Assembly: GCA_947627535.1 (NCBI GenBank)
Contig: CANQWM010000008.1
Location: 42,724-106,723 of the forward strand
Source of the DNA: an uncultured Acetatifactor sp.
GTDB lineage: Bacteria; Bacillota; Clostridia; Lachnospirales; Lachnospiraceae
Reading direction: 5' to 3'
Length of the DNA: 64,000 bases
Below the pieces are notes generated by a model. It did no database searches and had not been told where the DNA came from. It was given only the letters and a program-made list of their open reading frames with translations. The translations under genes were made by a program, and so were the position numbers. This document shows, in pieces, positions 43,319-51,293 of the stretch. The stretch's first letter is position 1, and every line of letters begins with the position of its first letter.

Positions 43319-43891
43319 ATGAAGACAAATGAGACTGAGAAGTATGAGAAATACGGCAGCTTTTTCTGGATGCTGCTGGGGTTGGCGGGCGTGGCGCTGC
43401 CGCTGGTGCTGGGACTGGGGTCGTCATTTTCCGGCGGAAGCTTTTCCGGCGCCATGGTTCTGCCGATGATCCTGATGGATTTTATCGTTGTTTGGGTGAT
43501 CATCCTTTCCCTGATCGCCTATGGCAAGTTTACCGGCCCCTTTGTGAGGAAGACGGCAGAGCAGGCGGCGTCCTGTCCATACGCCTTTGATCATTCCTTT
43601 ACAAGCAGAAACGGGATTCTCTATATTTCGGTAAAAGATGGGATGATCGGCTTTATCTCCGCATATAATCCAAAAAAATTTCAGCTCTTCAGCGCCGCCC
43701 GTATCAAAAACATAAAGGCGGCGGACACTTTGTTCCTCTTTGAACTGGACGGGGAAAAGATCGTCATTCCCACCCTGCTCACGAACCGGATGTCCGGCAG
43801 CCGCACAAAGGCAGGACGGGAAGCCGCGGAAAATTCCCGTGTTTACGCGGAGCTTCTACAGCAGGCGGCGGCAAACGCCGCCAGGGATTAG
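43319..43891 (+). CDS. Hypothetical membrane protein, 190 residues
   Basis: Two hydrophobic helices (about 15-35 and 48-70) followed by a soluble C-terminal domain of about 115 residues with beta-rich segments (ILYISVKDGMIGFISAYNPK). No family recognised. AAGGAG lies upstream and the gene has its own consensus promoter. No terminator is visible after it other than the spoIVA hairpin, so read-through toward spoIVA is possible. Confidence 0.75.
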   Translation: MKTNETEKYEKYGSFFWMLLGLAGVALPLVLGLGSSFSGGSFSGAMVLPMILMDFIVVWVIILSLIAYGKFTGPFVRKTAEQAASCPYAFDHSFTSRNGILYISVKDGMIGFISAYNPKKFQLFSAARIKNIKAADTLFLFELDGEKIVIPTLLTNRMSGSRTKAGREAAENSRVYAELLQQAAANAARD

Positions 43892-43928
43892 CCCCGGGAT
43901 ACAGATGCGAAAAAGGATAATGGCCCCG

Positions 43929-43957
43929 GCATGAATCAAAAACCTCCTACATATACA
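43929..43957 (+). promoter_or_regulatory. Candidate sigma-E promoter of spoIVA
   Basis: GCATGAA (43929-43935), 14-base gap, CATATACA (43950-43957), partly matching the sigma-E consensus (KMATATT / CATACAMT). Predicted start near 43964, within the loop of the hairpin that covers the ribosome-binding site. Confidence 0.4.
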
Positions 43958-43983
43958 TGTAACAGTATATGCAGGAGGTTTTT
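43938..43983 (+). promoter_or_regulatory. Hairpin sequestering the spoIVA ribosome-binding site
   Basis: AAAAACCTCCT (43938-43948) pairs with AGGAGGTTTTT (43973-43983) and CATATAC with GTATATG, with one A/C mismatch and an 8-base loop. The right arm is the Shine-Dalgarno sequence followed by a T5 run, so the same structure could block translation or terminate read-through transcripts. Confidence 0.8.
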
Positions 43984-43985
43984 CT

Positions 43986-45470
43986 ATGGAAAATCATGTT
44001 ATGAATACCTATGACCTGTACAACGATATCAAAAACCGTACCGGGGGAGAGATATACATAGGAGTTCTGGGACCGGTGAGGACCGGAAAATCCACCTTTA
44101 TCAAGCGGTTTATGGAGGAACTTGTGCTTCCGTACATGGAGGATGAGCACGCGAAGATGCGGGCGCAGGATGAGCTGCCGCAGAGCGCGGGCGGGAAGAC
44201 CATCACAACCACCGAGCCAAAATTCATTCCCAACGAAGCCGCAAAAGTGACCCTGAACGGAGATGTGGAGGTTTCCGTGCGGCTGATCGACTGCGTGGGA
44301 TATATGGTGGACGGCGCCGCGGGACATATGGAAGAGGACGTGGAGCGGATGGTGAAAACGCCCTGGTTCGATTATGAAATCCCTTTTACCCAGGCGGCGG
44401 AGCTTGGCACCGACAAGGTGATGAACGACCATTCCACCATCGGGCTTGTCATTACCACGGACGGAAGCTTCGGCGAGATTCCCCGGACAAATTATCTGGA
44501 GGCGGAAGAAAAGACCATCACCGCCTTAAAAAAACTGCATAAGCCGTTTCTGGTTCTTGTCAACAGCCAGAAGCCCTATTCTGAGGACGCGAAGAATGTG
44601 GCTGCGGAAATCGGTGAGAAATACGGCGTTTCGGCTGTCACGGTAAACTGTGAGCAGCTGAAAAAGGACGATATCAATATGCTGCTGGAAAATGTGCTGT
44701 ATGAGTTCCCCATTTCCGCCATAGAATTTTATATGCCCAAGTGGGTGGAGATGCTGCCCGGCGACAACCGTATGAAGCAGGATATCATGGCGGGCGTCAG
44801 GGCGCTGATGAAGGATTACAACACGATCCGGGACGTGTTTAACAGACCGGTCACGCTGGAGAGCGAGTACATAAAGCGCTGCAAGACAGATGCGATAAGC
44901 CTTTCCGACGGCGTGATACGAGTGGTGCTGGACGTGGAGGAAGCTTATTATTACGAGATGCTGACGGAAATGGTGGGCGAGCCGATCCGGGACGAATACC
45001 AGCTTATCCATAAGTTGAAAAATTTTGCGGCCATGAAGCATGAGTATTCCAAAGTGCTGGAAGCGGTGAATATGGTGCGCATCAAGGGATATGGGGTGGT
45101 GACTCCCGATAAGGACGAGATCATTCTTGAAAAACCGGAGCTGATCAAGCACGGGAACAAATACGGCGTCAAGATCAGGGCGTCCAGCCCGTCCATCCAC
45201 ATGATACGGGCGAACATCGAGACGGAGATTGCGCCGATTGTAGGCTCCCAACAGCAGGCGGAGGATCTGATTACTTATATCAATCAGACGGATTCTGAAC
45301 GGGGAATATGGGACACCAATATCTTTGGAAAAACGGTGGAACAGCTGGTAAATGACGGAATTACTGCAAAAGTAGCTGTGATCGGGGAGGAGAGCCAGCT
45401 GAAACTGCAGGATACCATGCAAAAGATCGTCAATGACAGCAACGGCGGGATGGTCTGCATCATCATATAG
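43986..45470 (+). CDS. spoIVA: Stage IV sporulation protein A
   Basis: 494-residue ATPase that polymerises on the outer forespore membrane as the basement layer of the spore coat. Walker A is GVLGPVRTGKSTFIKRF; the N-terminal NTPase part also has IDCVGYMVDGA and VITTDGSFGEIPR. The C terminus MVCIII matches the conserved tail needed for localisation. AGGAGG is 7 bases upstream but buried in a hairpin. In the related SpoIVA proteins expression depends on sigma-E; a candidate site is noted. Confidence 0.98.
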   Translation: MENHVMNTYDLYNDIKNRTGGEIYIGVLGPVRTGKSTFIKRFMEELVLPYMEDEHAKMRAQDELPQSAGGKTITTTEPKFIPNEAAKVTLNGDVEVSVRLIDCVGYMVDGAAGHMEEDVERMVKTPWFDYEIPFTQAAELGTDKVMNDHSTIGLVITTDGSFGEIPRTNYLEAEEKTITALKKLHKPFLVLVNSQKPYSEDAKNVAAEIGEKYGVSAVTVNCEQLKKDDINMLLENVLYEFPISAIEFYMPKWVEMLPGDNRMKQDIMAGVRALMKDYNTIRDVFNRPVTLESEYIKRCKTDAISLSDGVIRVVLDVEEAYYYEMLTEMVGEPIRDEYQLIHKLKNFAAMKHEYSKVLEAVNMVRIKGYGVVTPDKDEIILEKPELIKHGNKYGVKIRASSPSIHMIRANIETEIAPIVGSQQQAEDLITYINQTDSERGIWDTNIFGKTVEQLVNDGITAKVAVIGEESQLKLQDTMQKIVNDSNGGMVCIII

Positions 45471-45486
45471 GGTTTCCGCTGTTTTT

Positions 45487-45531
45487 GGGGCGCTGGATGT
45501 GAGGAAAGCAGGCATCCGGCGTCCCGTTTTA
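45487..45531 (+). terminator. Terminator after spoIVA
   Basis: GGGGCGCTGGATG (45487-45499) pairs with CATCCGGCGTCCC (45513-45525), 13 bp including two G-U pairs, followed by GTTTTA. It reaches the stop codon of the convergent gene. Confidence 0.75.
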
Positions 45532-46995
45532 TCCGCCGGGATGCGCCGCGTAAAACGGAAAGACATACCCGTAAACGGAGATAATCAGACTGGCCGCGAT
45601 CACCGCGCAGGCAGCGCTTGTAACCGCAATTTCTATCATGTCCTGTTTTTTCCCGGATGAGAACTTTTTCTTGAACGGGATACCAGCCAGAACAGCGCCC
45701 TTTTCAAGGCCTTTTACACAATAGCAGGCGAAGGGAATCAGTACCGGCAGAAGATACCTTCCCTGGGGCTGGTAGTCCGTGACATAGGAATAGCGGATGC
45801 TCAGGATCAGGGGGAGGAGGATACAGAGGATCATGTTTGCGTGAAAAAATCGCTCCAGTCCCTTCCTGCCGTGAAAGCTGTCTCCGAATCCGGCGCCGGA
45901 ATCTGCCGAGAACCGGACAATCGTCCGAAGGGGCACCGCGGCGCACAGCACGATTCCCACAAAGAAGAGCAGTCTGTAAAATCGGTATACCCATATGGAG
46001 GTTGGAATGTTCATGGCCCCGAAGACCCCGATAAAACTGAGCCGGGACAGCTGAAAAAAGTCCGATTGAAACAGCATGTCCCAGACAGAAAAGCCGCGGT
46101 TTTGCCATGTAAGTCTGGTATCAGGGTGGTAAGCCGGATCGGCGTAAAGCCGGGCGCAGTGTTCCCGTGCGGAGAGGCCAAGGAAATCTCCCTCATACAG
46201 GATCGCGCTGCGGATAAACCACCAGCTGATTCCCAAAAGGACAAGCAGGGAAATAAATCCTCCTTTTTTCAAAAAATCTTTCCCGGCGAACGAAATTTTT
46301 CCGCCATTTTTTGAAAGAAAAAAACAGGAAAACAGTAAAATGCTGCTCAAAATATAACCATAGGCATTGTAATAAGATAAAGCACAGAGAATGATACCTG
46401 CGGACAGGACCACGCAGGAGCGGGCCGAAAAACCGTCCTGCATTCCGCGGGCCAGGCCGTACAGGATGAGTGCTGTTGAGAACATGCAGGCGGAATCCGT
46501 GTTTACATAGGTGTGTACGAAAATAGCCTGTGGCAGAAAAGTGACGAAAAAGGCAAACAGCCATTGCCAGCGTTCCTCGCGAAACCATTTCCGCGCAAGG
46601 AGCAGTACAAAATAAGCCATGAGAAGTCCAAAGAGAAAATTGACGGACCGGGCGGCGTATAAAAGCGCCTTTGGAGCGTCGGTGAACATGTTTACAAATC
46701 TCATCGCAAAGCCCTGGATCATATAGGGCAGGATGGGTTGAAACCCATAAGAAAAACCGTATCCGGAAATGCGGATGGCTTCGTCATAGCCGTTTGGAAG
46801 CGTCCCGTTTTCGCAGATATACAGGGGGATCAGGTAACGGTTTGCTTCGTCGGGCGGGTGGCCGAAGGGCTGTATAATCAAAAGGGACAGGGCTATTATG
46901 ATATAAAGTCCGAAGTAGCATACTGTGATGCATGCGGACAGCCTGTGTTTCTGTTTCATCTTTTTTATAATCTCTTTTTTTATATATTTTATCAT
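45529..46995 (-). CDS. Multi-pass membrane protein, DUF2142 / GT-C glycosyltransferase-like
   Basis: 488 residues with about 11 predicted transmembrane helices. After the first helix comes QPFGHPPDEANRYLIPLYIC; the acidic DE pair in the first outer loop is typical of GT-C lipid-linked glycosyltransferases and DUF2142 proteins. A C-terminal YQPQGRYLLPVLIPFACY segment fits the same group. The gene is alone with its own promoter, so its substrate cannot be inferred. The start is uncertain: 46995 has a weak ribosome-binding site and 46959 (MKQKHRLSAC) is an alternative. Confidence 0.75.
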   Translation of the reverse strand: MIKYIKKEIIKKMKQKHRLSACITVCYFGLYIIIALSLLIIQPFGHPPDEANRYLIPLYICENGTLPNGYDEAIRISGYGFSYGFQPILPYMIQGFAMRFVNMFTDAPKALLYAARSVNFLFGLLMAYFVLLLARKWFREERWQWLFAFFVTFLPQAIFVHTYVNTDSACMFSTALILYGLARGMQDGFSARSCVVLSAGIILCALSYYNAYGYILSSILLFSCFFLSKNGGKISFAGKDFLKKGGFISLLVLLGISWWFIRSAILYEGDFLGLSAREHCARLYADPAYHPDTRLTWQNRGFSVWDMLFQSDFFQLSRLSFIGVFGAMNIPTSIWVYRFYRLLFFVGIVLCAAVPLRTIVRFSADSGAGFGDSFHGRKGLERFFHANMILCILLPLILSIRYSYVTDYQPQGRYLLPVLIPFACYCVKGLEKGAVLAGIPFKKKFSSGKKQDMIEIAVTSAACAVIAASLIISVYGYVFPFYAAHPGG

Positions 46996-47045
46996 GATAC
47001 CGCAGTTCCATACCGTGCGGCCGGCGTTTTGGTGCCGATGTGTCT

Positions 47046-47074
47046 ATTATAGTCTAATCCGCGCCGTATTGCAA
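47046..47074 (-). promoter_or_regulatory. Promoter for the DUF2142-like gene
   Basis: Minus strand TTGCAA (47074-47069), 17-base spacer, TATAAT (47051-47046). Confidence 0.8.
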
Positions 47075-47113
47075 GATTGACGCTGGCGGCCGGGAAAAGA
47101 GATCAAAAATTAA

Positions 47114-47142
47114 TTGACAATGTATTTCGCACAGGATAAACT
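47114..47142 (+). promoter_or_regulatory. Promoter of the purine salvage operon
   Basis: TTGACA (47114-47119), 17-base spacer, TAAACT (47137-47142). Predicted start near 47149. It places the punA start at 47201. Confidence 0.8.
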
Positions 47143-47200
47143 GAAAGTGAGTTTTGCATGTTTTCATTTTATTTACCGCACACGGAGGGAACCGGACGGA

Positions 47201-48025
47201 ATGAACGGAATATATAAAAAGCTGACAGAATGTTTGGAATGCGTCAGAAAGAGAACGGATTTCGTGCCGAAAGCCGCCGTTGTACTGGGATCCGGTCTTG
47301 GCGATTACGCGGAGAGCATCCGCGTGGAATGTGAGGTGCCCTACGGGGAGATTGAGGGCTTCCCTGTGTCCACCGTGCCGGGACACGCCGGAAAATTTAT
47401 ATTTGGATGGATCGACAGTGTGCCCGTGGTCTGTATGAAGGGACGGGTACATTACTATGAGGGATATAATATCAGTGACGTGGTGCTGCCTGTGAGACTG
47501 ATGGGGCTTTTGGGGGCGGAAATCCTGTTCCTCACCAATGCGTCGGGAGGAGTCAATGCCGCTTTTCGCCCCGGCGATCTGATGCTGATCCGGGATCACA
47601 TTGCCCTGTTTGCGCCGAATCCGCTGATCGGCCCTAATATCGAAGCGCTTGGCACACGGTTTCCGGATATGAGCGCTGTCTATGATCCGGGGCTGCAGGA
47701 CGTGATCAGAAAAGCGGCGGATGAAAACGGGATATCCCTGCGGGAGGGCGTCTATGTCCAGCTGACAGGGCCTTCCTTTGAGTCCCCTGGGGACATCCGC
47801 GCGCTGCGGACCCTGGGGGCAGACGCCGTGGGAATGAGTACCGTAGTGGAAGCCATCGCGGCACGCCATATGGGAATGCGGGTCTGCGGTATCTCCTGCA
47901 TCAGCAATCTGGCTGCCGGAATGACGGCGGAGCCCTTGAGTCATCAGGAGGTGCAGGAAGCTGCGGACAAGGCAGCACCGGCCTTTCAAAAGCTTGTGAC
48001 GGAGTCGGTCAGGGCGATGGCATGA
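47201..48025 (+). CDS. punA: Purine nucleoside phosphorylase
   Basis: 274 residues; splits (deoxy)inosine and guanosine into base and sugar-1-phosphate. Trimeric-type PNP motifs: AAVVLGSGLGDYAE, STVPGHAGKFIFG, MKGRVHYYEGY, LTNASGGVNAAFRPGDLMLI and VGMSTVVEAIAARHMGMRV. GGAGGG (47184-47189) precedes ATG 47201; open sequence upstream to 47114 lies before the predicted transcription start. Followed by cytidine deaminase, an amidohydrolase and a purine permease, a coherent salvage operon. Confidence 0.94.
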   Translation: MNGIYKKLTECLECVRKRTDFVPKAAVVLGSGLGDYAESIRVECEVPYGEIEGFPVSTVPGHAGKFIFGWIDSVPVVCMKGRVHYYEGYNISDVVLPVRLMGLLGAEILFLTNASGGVNAAFRPGDLMLIRDHIALFAPNPLIGPNIEALGTRFPDMSAVYDPGLQDVIRKAADENGISLREGVYVQLTGPSFESPGDIRALRTLGADAVGMSTVVEAIAARHMGMRVCGISCISNLAAGMTAEPLSHQEVQEAADKAAPAFQKLVTESVRAMA

Positions 48026-48059
48026 GAAGATACAGGAAAAAGCGGGAGAGGCGGACAGG

Positions 48060-48470
48060 ATGAAAGAGAAGCTGATAAAGATGGCGCTGGATGCCCGGCG
48101 CGGCGCTTACGCGCCCTATTCCCATTATCAGGTGGGAGCGGCGCTGCTGGCGGATGACGGCGGGATTTTTACCGGATGCAACGTGGAGAACGCATCCTAC
48201 GGGGCGTCCTGCTGTGCCGAACGGACCGCCGTATTTCGGGCGGTGAGCGAAGGAAAGAGACGGTTTCTGACCATCGCCGTTGCGGGCGGCCTGGAGGGTA
48301 GAGAGCCCGCGGAGTACGCCTGGCCCTGTGGGATCTGCAGACAGGTGCTGCGGGAATTTGCGGATGGAAACAAAATGACGGTGATCGTCGCAAAGAGCGT
48401 CAGCGACTATAAGGAATATTCTCTGAACGAGCTTCTGCCGAACAGCTTTGGAGGTGAGTCCATTCAATGA
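48060..48470 (+). CDS. cdd: Cytidine deaminase
   Basis: 136-residue zinc enzyme deaminating cytidine and deoxycytidine. Zinc and catalytic motifs are CAERTAVF (Cys and Glu) and PCGICRQVL (two Cys); GCNVENASYGA binds substrate. It is the tetrameric small form. It overlaps the next gene by 4 bases. Confidence 0.97.
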   Translation: MKEKLIKMALDARRGAYAPYSHYQVGAALLADDGGIFTGCNVENASYGASCCAERTAVFRAVSEGKRRFLTIAVAGGLEGREPAEYAWPCGICRQVLREFADGNKMTVIVAKSVSDYKEYSLNELLPNSFGGESIQ

Positions 48471-49774
48471 ACATCAGGCTGTACAACGCGCGTATCCTCA
48501 CCATGGAGAAGGACAGGCCCGTGTTTTCCGGGGAGGTCTGGATCAAAAATGAAAAGATTGCTTATGTAGCCGAACAGAGTGAGCTGGAGCGGGAGGTCGG
48601 CCGGGATTTTCCCAGAATTTTCTGGGACATGGAGATTGACTGTAAGGGCAATCTGCTGATGCCGGGATTTAAAAACGCCCATACCCATTCGGCCATGACA
48701 TTTCTGCGGTCCTATGCGGACGACCTGCCCCTGCAGGAATGGCTGAATGAGAAGGTTTTCCCGATGGAAAAAAAGCTGACGGGAGAAGATATTTATCATC
48801 TGACAAGGCTGGCTGTGCTGGAGTATCTTTCCTCCGGGATCACCGCTGTCTTTGACATGTACCTGAAGCCGGACGATACGGCCCGCGCCTGTATGGATAC
48901 GGGAATGCGGTGTGTTCTTGTAAGCGGTCTGAATGACTTTACCTCTTCGATTGAGCAGACGGAAGAAGAGTATCTGAAATGGAATCGGAAAAACTCTCTG
49001 ATCAGCTATCAGATGGGATTTCATGCGGAGTATACCTGCTCCAGGGATCTGCTCTACCGGCTGGCCCAGCTTGTACACAAATACCGGGCGCCGGTGTATA
49101 CCCATCTTGCGGAGACAAAGCGGGAGGTGGAGGAATGTCAGGGACGTTACGGCATGACGCCGGCAGTTTTCCTTGACAGTATGGGGCTGTTTGAGTTCGG
49201 AGGCGGCTGTTACCACTGTATTTATATGACGGACGCGGATATGGATGTGTTCCGCAGGCGCAGGCTTTTTGCCATTACGAATCCTGCCTCCAACATGAAG
49301 CTTGCCAGCGGGATCGCCCCGGTGGCGGAGTTTGAGCGCAAGCGGATTCCGGTGGCTATCGGCACGGACGGAGCAGCGAGCAACAACTGTCTTGATATGT
49401 TCCGGGAAATGTTCCTCGTATCGGGGCTTGGCAAGCTGAAGGAGAACGATGCTGCCAGCCTGGATGCCCTGCAGGTCCTGAATATGGCCACGGTGCAGGG
49501 GGCGAAGGCGATGCGCCTTGGAAAATCGGATGTGCTTGCGAAGGGAAAGGCTGCGGATCTGATCCTGCTTGATCTTCAGCAGCCCAACATGCACCCCTTT
49601 CACAATATCCCGAAAAATATTGTTTACAGCGCGGGGAAATCCAACGTGTGCATGACCATGGTAAACGGCAGGATCCTTTACCGGAACGGAGAGTATTTTG
49701 TGGGGGACAGCGCGGAACATATTTTCGCGGAATGCGACAGGATTGTAGGACGCCTGACAAAACAGGGCGCCTGA
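48467..49774 (+). CDS. Amidohydrolase, 5'-methylthioadenosine/S-adenosylhomocysteine deaminase-like
   Basis: 435-residue metal-dependent hydrolase. Metal ligands: HTHSAMTFLR (HxH), THLAETK (His), and GTDGAASNNCLDMF (Asp); GFHAEYTC and CYHCIYMTD are the substrate-side motifs of the MtaD/SsnA/guanine-deaminase group. Given the operon with punA, cdd and a purine permease, deamination of an adenosine derivative is likely; which one is not determined. The ATG overlaps the cdd stop. Confidence 0.88.
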   Translation: MNIRLYNARILTMEKDRPVFSGEVWIKNEKIAYVAEQSELEREVGRDFPRIFWDMEIDCKGNLLMPGFKNAHTHSAMTFLRSYADDLPLQEWLNEKVFPMEKKLTGEDIYHLTRLAVLEYLSSGITAVFDMYLKPDDTARACMDTGMRCVLVSGLNDFTSSIEQTEEEYLKWNRKNSLISYQMGFHAEYTCSRDLLYRLAQLVHKYRAPVYTHLAETKREVEECQGRYGMTPAVFLDSMGLFEFGGGCYHCIYMTDADMDVFRRRRLFAITNPASNMKLASGIAPVAEFERKRIPVAIGTDGAASNNCLDMFREMFLVSGLGKLKENDAASLDALQVLNMATVQGAKAMRLGKSDVLAKGKAADLILLDLQQPNMHPFHNIPKNIVYSAGKSNVCMTMVNGRILYRNGEYFVGDSAEHIFAECDRIVGRLTKQGA

Positions 49775-49818
49775 CAATAGAAATCTCTAACCAAAAAATA
49801 CATAGGAGGGTGTAAAAA

Positions 49819-51261
49819 ATGTTGGAGAAGGTTTTCAAACTAAAAGAAAACAACACAAATGTGAGAACCGAGATCGTTGCGGGACTCACCACATTCATGA
49901 CGATGGCATACATCATCGCCCTGAATCCGAATCTGCTGGTCGGATTTAAAAGTCCGGATATGGATGCGTCCCTGATATCGCTCTGGAACGGCGTGTTCAT
50001 GGCCACCTGTATCGCGTCTGCCATCGGCATGTTCGTGATGGCCTTTGCGGCGAACAAGCCTTTTGCCATGGCTCCGGGCATGGGACTGAACAGCTTTTTC
50101 GCCGTCGTTGTGGCAAACATTGCCACAGGCACGGAAATGTCTTATGTGGCGTCTTTCCAGGCCGCGCTGTGCATCATTCTGGTGGAAGGTCTCGTGTTCC
50201 TTGTGCTTTCCGTATTGAATGTGCGGGAAAAGATCGTGGACGCCATTCCTCTGGGAGTGCGTCTCGGCATTGCGCCTGCCATCGGCATGATGCTGATGAA
50301 CATCGGTCTTGGATCCAACGCGGGCATTTACTCCGACAAGGGCGGTCCGTTCTATGTTATGAGCAATTTCTTCGGCTCTCTGACCGCAGGATACGCGAAG
50401 GACACCATCGGCTCCGGCTATGCGGAGATGGTGCTGACCGTTGCCACCATGTTCATCGGGCTGTTTGTGATCGTGATCCTGGCCCAGAAGGGTATAAAGG
50501 GCGCCGTGATCCTTGGTATGCTTGTTGCCAGCGTGATCAACTGGGCCGGGCAGGCCATTTTCCTGCATACCAATCCCTTCGGCGCGCTGACCAACGCTTC
50601 CTTTGTACCGCCTTTCCAGGATATGGCGGAAACCACGCTGTTCAAGTTTAACTTCACCGGCTTCGCGCAGATTGGCTGGTTTACGGTGGTGACGCTGATC
50701 GTGACCTTCTGCATCATCGACATGTTTGACACCATCGGAACGCTGGTCGGCACCGCAAGCCGTGCGGGTATGCTGGACAAAGAGGGGAAAATGCCCCAGA
50801 TGAAGGAAGCGCTGCTGGCTGACGCCGTGGGTACTGTTGTGGGTTCCGCTACAGGTACTTCCACCGTTACCACATTCGTGGAATCCGCTTCCGGCGTTGA
50901 GGCGGGCGGCCGTACCGGACTTACGGCGCTGACTACCGGCGTGATCTTCCTGCTTTGCATGTTCATTTCTCCTGTGGCGGCGGTGATTCCTCCCGCGGCT
51001 ACCTCAGCGGCGCTGATCTATGTGGGCGTTCTGATGATCACAGGATTGAAAAATGTGCATTTTGACGATATCAGCCAGGCGGTGCCTGTTGCATTGATGC
51101 TGATCGCAATGCCGGTATCCGGCTCCATTGGACATGCCATCGGAATCGGTCTGATCTCCTATACGGTGATCAAACTGTTTACAGGCAAGGCAAAGGAAGT
51201 GTCTGTGCTGACCTATGTGCTGTCACTGATCTTCCTGATTAAATTTTTCCTGATCGTCTGA
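49819..51261 (+). CDS. pbuG: NCS2-family purine permease (PbuG/AzgA type)
   Basis: 480 residues, about 12-14 transmembrane segments. AzgA-type signature stretches include EIVAGLTTFMTMAYIIALNP, FAMAPGMGLNSFFA, FVESASGVEAGGRTGLTALT and FCIIDMFDTIGTLVGTASRA. The family transports adenine, guanine and hypoxanthine with protons. Last of the salvage genes, with AGGAGGG upstream. The exact base is not predictable. Confidence 0.93.
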   Translation: MLEKVFKLKENNTNVRTEIVAGLTTFMTMAYIIALNPNLLVGFKSPDMDASLISLWNGVFMATCIASAIGMFVMAFAANKPFAMAPGMGLNSFFAVVVANIATGTEMSYVASFQAALCIILVEGLVFLVLSVLNVREKIVDAIPLGVRLGIAPAIGMMLMNIGLGSNAGIYSDKGGPFYVMSNFFGSLTAGYAKDTIGSGYAEMVLTVATMFIGLFVIVILAQKGIKGAVILGMLVASVINWAGQAIFLHTNPFGALTNASFVPPFQDMAETTLFKFNFTGFAQIGWFTVVTLIVTFCIIDMFDTIGTLVGTASRAGMLDKEGKMPQMKEALLADAVGTVVGSATGTSTVTTFVESASGVEAGGRTGLTALTTGVIFLLCMFISPVAAVIPPAATSAALIYVGVLMITGLKNVHFDDISQAVPVALMLIAMPVSGSIGHAIGIGLISYTVIKLFTGKAKEVSVLTYVLSLIFLIKFFLIV

Positions 51262-51293
51262 TCACAGGGAAAAAGATCAAAGGGAATTTATTT

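Noticed and set aside
48464..49777. Minus-strand open frame of 437 codons
   Set aside because: Exact antisense of the amidohydrolase, with no ribosome-binding site or recognisable domain.
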